The translations under genes were made by a program, and so were the position numbers. The notes below the pieces were generated by a model, which was given only the letters and a program-made list of their open reading frames with translations, had not been told where the DNA came from and ran no database searches. From the NCBI GenBank assembly GCA_947455145.1, contig CANGME010000001.1, forward strand, positions 186,001-250,000: a stretch of DNA of 64,000 nucleotides, read 5' to 3'. Below, one piece after another: positions 45,446 through 54,448 of the stretch (its first letter is position 1; the number at the start of each line of letters is the position of its first letter). This DNA comes from Comamonadaceae bacterium. Its GTDB lineage: Bacteria > Pseudomonadota > Gammaproteobacteria > Burkholderiales > Burkholderiaceae_C.

Positions 45446-47302
45446 CTACGCCTGTAGGTGGTCAGATCGGTGCTGGGCCATAAAGTTGAAGATTTCTGAA
45501 GTAGGCAATGGTTTACTGTGAAAGTAGCCTTGAATACCGGGACAATGCAGGAGCTTTAGCGAATCGTATTCACCCTGTGTTTCGACTCCTTCGGCAATTA
45601 CATCCAAACCCAAGTCACCGGCCAGACGAATGGTTGCTGCGCAAATGGAATGCGTGCTGGTATTGGTCTGAATATCACGAATCAAATCGGAATCCAGTTT
45701 GAGCCGATTGACTGGTAATTTTCTGAGGTAATTGAGTGACGAGTAACCTGCTCCAAAATCGTCAATGGCCAAATTTACACCGACAGCTCTAAAACGCCTC
45801 ATTTGATCAATGGCCTTTTGAGGATTTTTGAACATCACACTCTCGGTGAGTTCAAGCTCAAGCTGACCCGGCGCCAACTTATGTTTTTCCAGCGCCTGCT
45901 CCACTCTGACAAGAAGTGTTTCATCTTCAAATTGACGCGCCGACACGTTCACCGACATTCTGAGATCTTTAAAGCCCGTATCAAGCCATATCCGAAGTTG
46001 AGCACACGCCGTATTCAATACCCATTCGCCTAATGGAAAAATTAGGCCATTCCTTTCCGCGGCAGGAATAAACTCGGCAGGTGGAATCATGCCCTTTGTC
46101 GGGTGATTCCATCTCACCAATGCCTCAACCCCGAACACCTCCCCTGTGACCGTATTAATTTGTGGCTGGTAATGCAACACAAACTCTTCACGGACCAAGG
46201 CATCACCCAGATCCTGCTCTAAAGTAATTCTCTCAAGGTTCGCCTGGTTCATTTCAAACGTGAAAAACTGGTAGCTACTAGGTCCGATTCCTTTCGCATG
46301 GTACATGGCCAAATCGGCGTGGCCCATCATTTTTTCGACATCTTTTGCATCGGCTGGAAAGAGGGAAATTCCGATGCTGGCACTGGTGTTGATCGATTTA
46401 CCTGAGATTTCAAAAGGCAAGCTCAAGCTACGGGATATCTTGTCGGCCACCTGTCCGACGGTGGCCGGGCCATCCAGACCCGTCAAAACCACCACAAACT
46501 CATCGCCCCCGAGACGGGCCACAATATCGCTGTCGCGGACATTGGCACGCAAACGTTGGGCAACGTCAATCAGCAGCAAATCACCAGCCCCGTGACCCAG
46601 CGTGTCGTTGATCTGCTTGAACTTGTCCAAATCCAGAAAAAGCATCGCTACTGATTCACGGCGACGTGTCGCCGACGCCAACGTCTGTTGCGTGAGTTCC
46701 TGAAGCGAAAATCGATTGAACAATCCGGTGAGCGCATCGTACCTGGCCTGCTTTGCCAACTGCAGCTGTGATCGGCGTAGGGCAGCCAAGGTTATGAATT
46801 TCGTGAACATCAAGAACCACAACGCAACCGCCAAGGAAAGCGCCGCAGCAATAAGCGTATGTTTCAACATCTCGTCCAATGAGCGCGTGATGATGAGGTG
46901 ACCAACGGGGTGCCCGGAATCAAAAAGTTCTGTCCTTGCGGATTTAAAGTAAGTCCCCGCCAAAGGGTCTGCAATACGGGCCACAGTTTGGCCTTCTAAA
47001 TTCCTAACTTCACGAATTTCCAGCGTGCCATCGCTGGGGCGCAGACGCAAAAACTCTTCAATACGAACTACCTGGGTTTGCCAGAAGTCTGGATGCCTGT
47101 TGATGACCTGCGTAATGCTGCGCGCGTTGATTTCCACCTCCGCACCAAGAATGTCCGCTTGAGATCTAAGGGCACTGAAAAAAATGATCGTCGGCGGCGT
47201 CACCGCTATCAGAAAGGCCAGCGTCGCTGCCAATAACAGCACCGTCCGATCCGCCTCATGCCCGGCGAGTACTTTTTCGGAATTGATGTCGCTCACCACC
47301 AT
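45446..47302 (-). CDS. Membrane-bound GGDEF-EAL protein (cyclic-di-GMP synthase/phosphodiesterase)
   Basis: 618 residues. Two membrane helices (about 21-44 and 149-172) flank a ~105-residue periplasmic sensor region of unknown fold. The GGDEF active site is intact (265-269) and an inhibitory RxxD site precedes it (Arg256-Asp259). The EAL domain keeps EAL in FGVEALVRWNHP, the metal-binding AIDDFGAGYSSL, the LKLDSD lysine and VIAEGVET, so both activities are possible. The PstS-like gene ends 9 bases upstream, suggesting that binding protein supplies the signal to the periplasmic region. Confidence 0.95.
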   Translation of the reverse strand: MVVSDINSEKVLAGHEADRTVLLLAATLAFLIAVTPPTIIFFSALRSQADILGAEVEINARSITQVINRHPDFWQTQVVRIEEFLRLRPSDGTLEIREVRNLEGQTVARIADPLAGTYFKSARTELFDSGHPVGHLIITRSLDEMLKHTLIAAALSLAVALWFLMFTKFITLAALRRSQLQLAKQARYDALTGLFNRFSLQELTQQTLASATRRRESVAMLFLDLDKFKQINDTLGHGAGDLLLIDVAQRLRANVRDSDIVARLGGDEFVVVLTGLDGPATVGQVADKISRSLSLPFEISGKSINTSASIGISLFPADAKDVEKMMGHADLAMYHAKGIGPSSYQFFTFEMNQANLERITLEQDLGDALVREEFVLHYQPQINTVTGEVFGVEALVRWNHPTKGMIPPAEFIPAAERNGLIFPLGEWVLNTACAQLRIWLDTGFKDLRMSVNVSARQFEDETLLVRVEQALEKHKLAPGQLELELTESVMFKNPQKAIDQMRRFRAVGVNLAIDDFGAGYSSLNYLRKLPVNRLKLDSDLIRDIQTNTSTHSICAATIRLAGDLGLDVIAEGVETQGEYDSLKLLHCPGIQGYFHSKPLPTSEIFNFMAQHRSDHLQA

Positions 47303-47311
47303 GACAAAGGT

Positions 47312-48166
47312 TCAACGAACTGCGTTAACCGGCAAGTTACCGACTTGCGTCATCAGCCTTTGGCCTTCAGCTGAGCGTATGAAAAGCAGGAACCTTTTAA
47401 CCTCCACCGAAATGTTGGTTTCTAAGTAAATAAGGTACAGATCCTTGGAGTAGGGGTAACGTCCATTTTTTAAATTAGCAATAGTCGGCTCCACTCCGTT
47501 CACAGACAGGACCTTCGCACGGCGTTTCTCCGCATGCACCAGCGCCAGAGTGGAAGCGCCTATACTGCCAGAAAGCTCATCGATGGCATCGATCGACTCC
47601 TGATCACTCAGGGCAATACGCATTCCCTTGCGCTTGTGCGCCATCAACATCGCCTCTTTCATTTCAGGCGACATGGCAGCCAGTACCGTATTGTCTGAGT
47701 CACCCAAGTCGCGCAGGACCAACCGTACTGGACTGCCGTCACTCCATTTGATCTGTCGGCCCGCGTATATATCTGCAATCTCAGTTAATTTAAGGTTGTT
47801 TACGCCTGACTTGCTCGTGACAAAAACAAAAGGGGTTTTGGCATACTCAATTGACTGCATGCCTGCCATGGCTTCGGCAGGCTTGGGCAACCGATTGGAC
47901 ACGGCAATTTGAATGAATCGAGAACTTACCGCCCTAATGCCACCCGAACTGCCCAAACTGGGAACAACTTCGAACTGGAAGTTTGGATTTTTACTTTGAA
48001 ACGACTTGGCCAAAATGTTCATCGTTTCCAAGCCGGAGCCCGTGCCCCCGATACGTACTACTTCGGCACGTATAAAACAAGGAAACAACGCACCTAGACA
48101 TAGAAAAACCGAAAAACTGAAGTCTAGCCATTGCATTGAAGGGGCTGCTCGTTTGCATTGACTCAT
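47312..48166 (-). CDS. PstS-like periplasmic substrate-binding protein
   Basis: 284 residues with a signal peptide (hydrophobic core FSVFLCLGALFPCFI). The mature part begins VVRIGGTGSGLETMNILAKS and contains LGSSGGIRAV, resembling the phosphate-binding lobes of PstS-like and tungstate-type receptors. IGASTLALVHAEKRRAK and LYLIYLETNISVEV complete the type II fold. No permease or ATPase gene is adjacent; it is instead paired with the GGDEF-EAL gene, so sensing is more likely than transport. Ligand phosphate is a guess from the fold only. Confidence 0.8.
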   Translation of the reverse strand: MSQCKRAAPSMQWLDFSFSVFLCLGALFPCFIRAEVVRIGGTGSGLETMNILAKSFQSKNPNFQFEVVPSLGSSGGIRAVSSRFIQIAVSNRLPKPAEAMAGMQSIEYAKTPFVFVTSKSGVNNLKLTEIADIYAGRQIKWSDGSPVRLVLRDLGDSDNTVLAAMSPEMKEAMLMAHKRKGMRIALSDQESIDAIDELSGSIGASTLALVHAEKRRAKVLSVNGVEPTIANLKNGRYPYSKDLYLIYLETNISVEVKRFLLFIRSAEGQRLMTQVGNLPVNAVR

Positions 48167-48234
48167 TTTTTTTCCTTTATTTCACAGTATTTTCAACGCT
48201 TAGCGGGAAATTAATATCCCAATTTAGGGTTGAA

Positions 48235-51200
48235 TTAGTGTGCAATCTCCCGCTTAACCCGAAACCAAGCGGCATACATGGCTGGCAAGGCCAGCAGCGT
48301 CAGCACCGTGGCCACGATCAAGCCTCCCATGATGGCCACGGCCATCGGGCCCCAGAACACCGAGCGCGACAAGGGGATCATGGCCAGAACGGCTGCAGCA
48401 GCGGTGAGGACAATCGGGCGCAAGCGGCGCACGGCGCTCTCCACAATCGCGTCCCAGGCGGGCACGCCCTTAGCCCGGTCTTGCTCAATCTGGTCAAGCA
48501 GGATGACCGAGTTGCGCTGGATCATGCCCATCAGGGCAATCACCCCCAGCAGCGCCACAAAACCAAAGGGCCGGTTCAGCGCCAGCAGCGCCGCCGCCAC
48601 GCCCGCCATACCCAGCGGCCCGGTGAGGAAGACCAGCATGGCGCGGCTAAAGCTGTGCAGTTGCAGCATCAGCAGGGTAAAGGTCAAGAACAACATCAGG
48701 GGCACACCGGCCACGATGGAGCCGGTGCCTTTGCTGCTCTCCTCCACCGCGCCCGCCACGTCAATGCGGTAGGCGTTGTGCCCAGCGGCATGCCAGCTCG
48801 CCTCTAGCTTGCGCAGGGCGGGCAGCAGCTCAGCTGTGACTGTCGCGCCCTGCAAGCCCTCGGCTGTGTCGCCCTGCACGGTGATGCCGTATTCGCGGTT
48901 CTCGCGCCACATCACACCGGGTTCCCAGCCCAGCACAGGGCGGGCAATTTGGGTTAGCGGGATGGCCCTGCCCGAGGCTGTGGACACGTAGGCGTTGGTC
49001 AGATCCGTCATGGCGTTGCGCTCGTCCAGCGGTTGGCGTAGGAGGATGTCAATCAACTTGTCGCCCTCGCGGTACTGCCCTACGGTCGAGCCGACCAGCG
49101 TGGTGCGCGTGGCTTGCGCAATCGACTGGCTGCTGACCCCCAGCGCACGCGCCTTGGTCTGGTCGATGTCCATACGCAAAACTTTCACCGACTCGTTCCA
49201 GTTGTCGTTCACGCCGCGCATGTTGGGGCTGGCCCGCAGAATCGCTTTGGCTTCGTCGGCCCGCTCGCGCAGCACAGCCGGGTCTGCCCCCACCACGCGA
49301 AACTGCACCGGGTAGGGCACGGGCGGGCCGTTGGGCAGCAGCTTGACGCGGCCCCGCACCTCGGGGAACTCGGTGGCCAGCAGCGCGGGCAGCTTGATGC
49401 GCAGCGCTTCGCGTACCTTCAGATCTGCGGGCATGACGATGAGCTGCGACACATTGCTCTGCGGGAACACTTGGTCCAGTGGCAGGTAAAAACGCGGCAC
49501 ACCTGAACCCACCCAGGTGGCGACGGATTCGACCCCGACCTCCGCCAGCACGCGCTTTTCAACGCGCTGGGTCACGGCCTCGTTCCCAGCAAAGGAGCTG
49601 CCCTCGGGGAACCACAGCTCCACCATCACCTCGGGGCGACTGGAGTCGGGGAAGAACTGCTGCTGAACCTTGCCCATGCCGACAATGCCTAGCGCAAAAA
49701 TGAGCAGCGTCGCGCCAATGGTGAGCCAGCGGTGCTGCACGCAGGCATTCACCGCGCGGCGAAAGCCCCGGTAGAACGGGGTGTCGAAGTGCTCGTGCGG
49801 GGAATCGTCCGCTGTGGTGTGGGGCTTTTCCTTGAACAAGATGTTGCCGAGGTAGGGCACAAAATAAACCGACACAAACCAGCTCAAGAGCAGTGCCAAC
49901 ACCGTCACCGCAAAGATGGCATAGGTGTACTCCCCCACCGTGGATTTGGCCATGCCGATGGGCAAGAAACCCACCGCCGTGATGAGCGTGCCGGTCAGCA
50001 TGGGCATGGCGGTGATCTCATAAGCGAAGGTGGCGGCGCGCAGCTTATCGTAGCCCTCCTCCATCTTGCGCACCATCATCTCCACGGCAATGATGGCGTC
50101 GTCCACCAGCAGGCCCAGCGCGATGATGAGCGAGCCCAGCGATATTTTGTGCAGGCCAATGCCCCAGTACTGCATGCCTAAAAACGTCAGCGCCAGCACC
50201 AGCGGAATGGTGATGGCCACCACCAAGCCGGGGCGCACGTCCACGTAATAACGCCCCCACCAGCGCGTCGCACCCGGGCGCTTGTGCAGACCCAGAGCGA
50301 TGAAGCTCACAGCCATCACAATGGCTACCGCCTCAATCAGCGTGCCTACAAATTCATTGACCGAGCGCGCTACCGCCTTGGGCTGGTCTTGCACTTGCAC
50401 CAGTTCTACGCCCACGGGTAGGGTGTGCTCAATCACGTCGGTGCGAAGTTTCAGCGCCTTGCCCAGGGCAATGATGTCGCCGCCCTTGGCCATAGAGATG
50501 CCCAACGCAATCACCGACTTGCCCTGGTAGCGCACCTTGATGTTGGCCGGATCCACATAGCCGCGCTTGACTTGCGCGATATCGCCTAAGCGCAGCTGTG
50601 CAGAACCCGCCGTTACGCCGGGGCCGCCGGGAGCACGAATGGGCATGGCGCGCAGTTGCTCGATGCCCGTGAACTGGCCCGCCACCCGCACCTGCACCAC
50701 GTCCAGCGGGGTCTGCACCGCGCCGCCGCTCTCCACCGCGTTTTGTTGGGCGAGTTGGGCCAGTACTTGGTTCAAGTCCAGCCCAAGCTGGGCCAGGCGT
50801 TTTTGAGAGATTTCTATGAAGATTTTTTCATCCTGCACGCCAAAGAGTTCCACCTTGGCCACGTCGGGCACGCGCAGCAATTGCTGGCGCACGTCGTCGG
50901 CAAAAGTTTTCACCTCGGCATCGCTAAAGCCTTCGGCCTCTAGCGCGTAGATCACGCCAAACACATCACCAAAATCGTCGTTGAAAAATGGGCCCTGGAT
51001 GCCCGAGGGCAGCGTGGGCCGCATGTCGCCGATCTTCTTGCGCACCGTGTACCAAAGGTTGGCCACCTCGGCGGGTTTGATGGAGTCTTTCACCTGGAAG
51101 ATGATTTGCGACTCCCCCGGCTTGGAGTAGCTGCGGATTTTGTCGGCGTAGGGCACCTCTTGCAGCGTGCGCTCCAGCTTGTCGGTCACCTGCTCTGCCA

Positions 51201-51402
51201 CCTGCTGGGCCGTGGCCCCCGGCCAGTTGGTGCGCACCACCATGGCGCGAAAGGTAAAGGGCGGGTCTTCGTCCTGCCCGAGTTGAAAGTAGGCGGCAAA
51301 ACCCAGCAACATCAGCACCACCATCAGGTAGCGGGTGAGCTCCGGGTGTTGCAGTGCCCAGCGGGAGAGATTGAAGCGCTCAGAAGTTTGTGAGTCTTTC
51401 AT
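48235..51402 (-). CDS. RND-family efflux permease
   Basis: Proton-driven inner-membrane pump of the HAE family, 1055 residues with twelve helices and two large periplasmic loops. The paired acidic residues of helix 4 are present in LGLLVDDAIIAVEMM, and VALLGVIALMGMIQRNSVIL marks helices 10-11. The N-terminus RYLMVVLMLLGFAAYFQLGQ leads into the first porter domain. Substrate not predictable. The adaptor gene lies 7 bases upstream in transcription; no outer-membrane TolC-type gene is in the window. Confidence 0.95.
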   Translation of the reverse strand: MKDSQTSERFNLSRWALQHPELTRYLMVVLMLLGFAAYFQLGQDEDPPFTFRAMVVRTNWPGATAQQVAEQVTDKLERTLQEVPYADKIRSYSKPGESQIIFQVKDSIKPAEVANLWYTVRKKIGDMRPTLPSGIQGPFFNDDFGDVFGVIYALEAEGFSDAEVKTFADDVRQQLLRVPDVAKVELFGVQDEKIFIEISQKRLAQLGLDLNQVLAQLAQQNAVESGGAVQTPLDVVQVRVAGQFTGIEQLRAMPIRAPGGPGVTAGSAQLRLGDIAQVKRGYVDPANIKVRYQGKSVIALGISMAKGGDIIALGKALKLRTDVIEHTLPVGVELVQVQDQPKAVARSVNEFVGTLIEAVAIVMAVSFIALGLHKRPGATRWWGRYYVDVRPGLVVAITIPLVLALTFLGMQYWGIGLHKISLGSLIIALGLLVDDAIIAVEMMVRKMEEGYDKLRAATFAYEITAMPMLTGTLITAVGFLPIGMAKSTVGEYTYAIFAVTVLALLLSWFVSVYFVPYLGNILFKEKPHTTADDSPHEHFDTPFYRGFRRAVNACVQHRWLTIGATLLIFALGIVGMGKVQQQFFPDSSRPEVMVELWFPEGSSFAGNEAVTQRVEKRVLAEVGVESVATWVGSGVPRFYLPLDQVFPQSNVSQLIVMPADLKVREALRIKLPALLATEFPEVRGRVKLLPNGPPVPYPVQFRVVGADPAVLRERADEAKAILRASPNMRGVNDNWNESVKVLRMDIDQTKARALGVSSQSIAQATRTTLVGSTVGQYREGDKLIDILLRQPLDERNAMTDLTNAYVSTASGRAIPLTQIARPVLGWEPGVMWRENREYGITVQGDTAEGLQGATVTAELLPALRKLEASWHAAGHNAYRIDVAGAVEESSKGTGSIVAGVPLMLFLTFTLLMLQLHSFSRAMLVFLTGPLGMAGVAAALLALNRPFGFVALLGVIALMGMIQRNSVILLDQIEQDRAKGVPAWDAIVESAVRRLRPIVLTAAAAVLAMIPLSRSVFWGPMAVAIMGGLIVATVLTLLALPAMYAAWFRVKREIAH

Positions 51403-51409
51403 GTGGGGC

Positions 51410-52528
51410 TCACTTGTACTTATCGCTGTAAATCATCACTTTTTGGCCTGCGGAGAGCACATGCACACCGGTTGCCACCACTTGCGCGCCGGGCTGCAAG
51501 CCGCTGGCCACCACCACCTCGTTGCCATCCACGGTGGCGATCTGGATCGTTTGCGCTTTGACGGTCATGCTGGCCGAGTCAAGCACCCACACGGTGGTGG
51601 CATTACCCTCTTGGCGCAGGGCGCTGGTGGGCAGCTTCATCACGACTGGTTGTTGTTTTTGAGGGGCAGTGTCAGAGAGCAGCACCGTCAAGGTGGAGCC
51701 CAATGCGGGCGCGTCTACCGTGGGCAGGGTCACCTTGACCTGGTAAGTGCGCGTCACCGGGTCAGCACTGGAGCCCACCTCCCGCAGCACGCCTTTGACC
51801 AACTTGCCCGCAGCCCCCGTCTTGACCATGACGCCCATGCCCGGCTTCATCGCTGCCACCTGATCCTCAGGGACCGAGAACACCGCATCACGCGGCCCAT
51901 CCGGCGCAATGCGCACCACCGGCACGGCAGCGCCAATCACCTGCCCCACCACTTGGCCGGGCTCGGCGTCCACACCCGTCACCACGCCCGCCACATCCGC
52001 CCGCAGCCGGGTGTAGCCGAGCTGGTTTTGTTGCGATGCCAATTGAGCCTGAGCCTGATCGAGCTGGGCTCGCGCGGACAGCAACGCCGTGTCGCGCCGC
52101 TCCAACTCCGCCTCGCTGATGAAATTTTGTGCCCGCAAGGCCTTGTACCGCTGGTAGTCGGCATCGGCCAACTTCAGGTTGGTGCTGGCCACCGCCACCT
52201 GCGCCTGGGCCGACTGCACTGCCAGCGCAAAGTCCTGCGGATCCATCTCGGCCAGCAACTGCCCGGCCTTCACGTGCTGGCCCACCTCCACATGGCGCTT
52301 AAGCAACTTGCCCGCCACGCGAAAGCTCAGGCGCGACTCGATGCGGGGGCGAACCTCAGCGGCATATTCGGCCCCGGCTTGCAGCACGGTCGCACCCACA
52401 GTAAGCACCTTAACGGCGCGCACCGGCTCCTGCGGCGGCACTGGCTTGGAGCAGGCCACCAAGAGCAAAACGGTACCGGCAAGAGCCATGAACAAACGAG
52501 CGGAAGGCGCTGGGGGGTGATAGGTCAT
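51410..52528 (-). CDS. RND periplasmic adaptor (membrane fusion) lipoprotein
   Basis: 372 residues from the ATG at 52526-52528. Lipobox LLVACS puts the lipidated Cys at residue 26. Then the lipoyl/barrel-sandwich and coiled-coil hairpin: KAGQLLAEMDPQDFALAVQS, a long Gln/Ala-rich helix pair, and TRLRADVAGVVTGVDAEPGQ, followed by the beta-barrel. The start is not marked by a clear ribosome binding site; longer versions add 37 residues that lie across the operator palindrome. First gene of the two-gene pump operon. Confidence 0.92.
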   Translation of the reverse strand: MTYHPPAPSARLFMALAGTVLLLVACSKPVPPQEPVRAVKVLTVGATVLQAGAEYAAEVRPRIESRLSFRVAGKLLKRHVEVGQHVKAGQLLAEMDPQDFALAVQSAQAQVAVASTNLKLADADYQRYKALRAQNFISEAELERRDTALLSARAQLDQAQAQLASQQNQLGYTRLRADVAGVVTGVDAEPGQVVGQVIGAAVPVVRIAPDGPRDAVFSVPEDQVAAMKPGMGVMVKTGAAGKLVKGVLREVGSSADPVTRTYQVKVTLPTVDAPALGSTLTVLLSDTAPQKQQPVVMKLPTSALRQEGNATTVWVLDSASMTVKAQTIQIATVDGNEVVVASGLQPGAQVVATGVHVLSAGQKVMIYSDKYK

Positions 52529-52587
52529 GATGGGGCGAATTTCTAGCTGAATCGGGTGAAGGAAATGGGCTTGAGGCTGGTCATGGA

Positions 52588-52612
52588 TTACTAATGACCG
52601 AATGGTTAGTAA
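52588..52612. promoter_or_regulatory. Palindromic operator candidate upstream of the RND operon
   Basis: TTACTAA (52588-52594) and TTAGTAA (52606-52612) are perfect inverted half-sites 11 bases apart, with an inner ACC-GAAT-GGT. Spacing and sequence resemble TetR-type operators of efflux pumps. It lies 60-85 bases before the adaptor ATG. No TetR gene adjoins the pump, so the cognate regulator would act in trans. Confidence 0.6.
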
Positions 52613-52721
52613 TTTAAAACAATCTCTTAAAGCTGTCAACCCACTCCCTTGGTCTTTTCAAGCGCGCGTACCCACGAAACCTACGCTCTTCACCGGCAAA
52701 CCCTAAGCGACAATCCTCCCC

Positions 52722-53585
52722 GTGAACCCATCCCCCACCCCAGCCCCCATCACCCATTACGAAAACTTCCCCGTGGCCTCATGGCTATGCCCGCCGCACC
52801 TGCGCGCACCGATAGCCGCCATCTACCACTTTGCCCGCACGGCCGACGACATTGCCGATGAGGGCGATGCGTCTGCGCAGACCCGACTGGACGACTTGGC
52901 CGCGATGCAAGCCGACCTACAGGTCGCCGCGCAAGGCTCAGCGGGCAGCGGGCGCTGGCCGCAAGTTTTTGGGCCTTTGCAGACCATGATTCAGGCCTTC
53001 GACCTGCCCGTGCCGCTGTTGGCCGATCTACTGGACGCCTTCACGCAAGACACCCTTAAAACCCGCGACCAAACCGGTTACGCCAACCACGCTGAGCTAT
53101 TGGACTACTGCCGCCGGTCGGCCAACCCGGTGGGGCGCTTGTTGCTGCACCTGTACGGGGTGACGGATGCTGACGTGAATGCGCAGGCCCTGCGCCGCAG
53201 CGACGACATTTGCACCGCGCTTCAACTCATCAATTTCTGGCAAGACCTGAGCCTGGACATCCCGCGTGGGCGCTACTACCTGCCCGAGCAAGATTGCGCC
53301 GCGCATGGCGTGACTCGGGCCGACTTGCAGAGCTTGAAGCAAACTGCAGTCGCTACTAATTTAATAGCTTCTCACGCCCATATAGCAAGGGCTACGATGC
53401 TCAATGGCATTGAACTCGTGCACCAAATCCCGGGCCGCGCTGGTTGGGAGCTGCGGCTGGTGGTGCAAGGTGGTCTGCGGATTTTGGACAAGATCGAAGC
53501 TCTGAACTACGCCACACTCCAGCAGCGCCCCAAGCTCAGCGCGTGGGATGTGCCGGTGATGGTGTGGCGTGCAATATGGATGTGA
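52722..53585 (+). CDS. hpnC: Hydroxysqualene synthase HpnC (GTG start)
   Basis: Converts presqualene diphosphate to hydroxysqualene; 287 residues of the trans-isoprenyl diphosphate synthase fold. The aspartate-rich FARTADDIADEGD and the second site LQLINFWQDLSLDIPRGRYY are present. The start is GTG at 52722, giving HYENFPVAS near the N-terminus as in relatives; no ATG fits. A short AT-richer, palindrome-bearing patch at 53352-53392 encodes the ATNLIASHAHIARA helix. hpnD follows 10 bases after the stop. Confidence 0.93.
   Translation: MNPSPTPAPITHYENFPVASWLCPPHLRAPIAAIYHFARTADDIADEGDASAQTRLDDLAAMQADLQVAAQGSAGSGRWPQVFGPLQTMIQAFDLPVPLLADLLDAFTQDTLKTRDQTGYANHAELLDYCRRSANPVGRLLLHLYGVTDADVNAQALRRSDDICTALQLINFWQDLSLDIPRGRYYLPEQDCAAHGVTRADLQSLKQTAVATNLIASHAHIARATMLNGIELVHQIPGRAGWELRLVVQGGLRILDKIEALNYATLQQRPKLSAWDVPVMVWRAIWM
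53352..53392. repeat. Two-hairpin patch inside hpnC, possible in-frame dispersed repeat
   Basis: Contains a 17-base imperfect palindrome (53352-53368, GCTACTAATTTAATAGC) and GCCC/GGGC arms (53376-53379, 53389-53392). It stands out as AT-rich in a GC-rich gene and resembles from memory a short dispersed element common in Comamonadaceae genomes. hpnE carries a looser look-alike at 55234-55290; both contain TATAGCAAG. Confidence 0.4.
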
Positions 53586-53595
53586 CAATAGAACA

Positions 53596-54435
53596 ATGAC
53601 CCCCGAACAATACGTCCAGCAAAAAGCCGCCGCCTCGGGCAGCAGTTTTTATTACGCCTTCCTTTTTCTGCCCAAACCCCGGCGCGCTGCCATCACTGCC
53701 TTCTACGCCTTTTGCCGCGAGGTGGACGACGTGGTGGACGAGGTGAATGACCCCAGCGTGGCGCGCACCAAGCTGGCTTGGTGGCAGGCCGAGGTGGACA
53801 AGTCTTACGCGGGCTCCCCCACCCACCCGGTCATGAAAGCGCTAATGCCGCTGGCCGCAGACTACGGTATCGAAGCCCGCCACCTGCAAGCCGTGATTGA
53901 AGGCTGCCAGATGGACTTGGAGCAAACCCGCTACCTCGACTTCCCCGGCCTACAGCGCTACTGTCATCTGGTGGCGGGCATCGTGGGCGAAGTAGCGGCA
54001 CAAATTTTTGGCCAAACGCAGACCCAAACCACCGCCTACGCCCACAAACTGGGCCTGGCATTCCAGCTCACTAACATCATCCGCGACGTGGGTGAAGACA
54101 GTTTGCGCGGGCGCATCTACCTGCCGGTGAGCGAGTTACAACAGTTTGATGTGAAGGCACACGAAATTTTGAAGCGCACCTACTCAGACCGCTTCACCGC
54201 CATGATGCAGTTCCAGGCCCAGCGCGCCCACGCCCTGTACGACGAAGCCCTGGCCCTGCTGCCCGAGGCTGACCACCGCACCCAAAAACCCGGCCTCATG
54301 ATGGCCAGCATCTACCGCACCCTGCTGCGCGAGATTGAGCGCGACAACTTCCAGGTGCTGCACCAACGCGTGAGCCTCACGCCGCTGCGCAAGCTGTGGT
54401 TGGCGTGGCGGGTGCAGGCGCTGGGGAAGATGTGA
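53596..54435 (+). CDS. hpnD: Presqualene diphosphate synthase HpnD
   Basis: Joins two farnesyl diphosphates to presqualene diphosphate; 279 residues from the ATG at 53596. First acidic motif AFCREVDDVVDEV and second motif QLTNIIRDVGEDSLRGRIYL are both intact. A start nine codons earlier would overlap hpnC and add no family residues. Lies between hpnC and hpnE (13 bases before hpnE) in one transcript. Confidence 0.95.
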   Translation: MTPEQYVQQKAAASGSSFYYAFLFLPKPRRAAITAFYAFCREVDDVVDEVNDPSVARTKLAWWQAEVDKSYAGSPTHPVMKALMPLAADYGIEARHLQAVIEGCQMDLEQTRYLDFPGLQRYCHLVAGIVGEVAAQIFGQTQTQTTAYAHKLGLAFQLTNIIRDVGEDSLRGRIYLPVSELQQFDVKAHEILKRTYSDRFTAMMQFQAQRAHALYDEALALLPEADHRTQKPGLMMASIYRTLLREIERDNFQVLHQRVSLTPLRKLWLAWRVQALGKM

Positions 54436-54448
54436 CCGTCCAACCTCA

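Noticed and set aside
45444-45459. ACCTAC/GTAGGT hairpin as terminator of the GGDEF-EAL gene
   Set aside because: Only six base pairs, overlaps the stop codon and has no T-run.
51335-52546. Plus-strand frame of 403 codons with His-rich composition
   Set aside because: Antisense to the RND adaptor; composition is that of a shadow frame.
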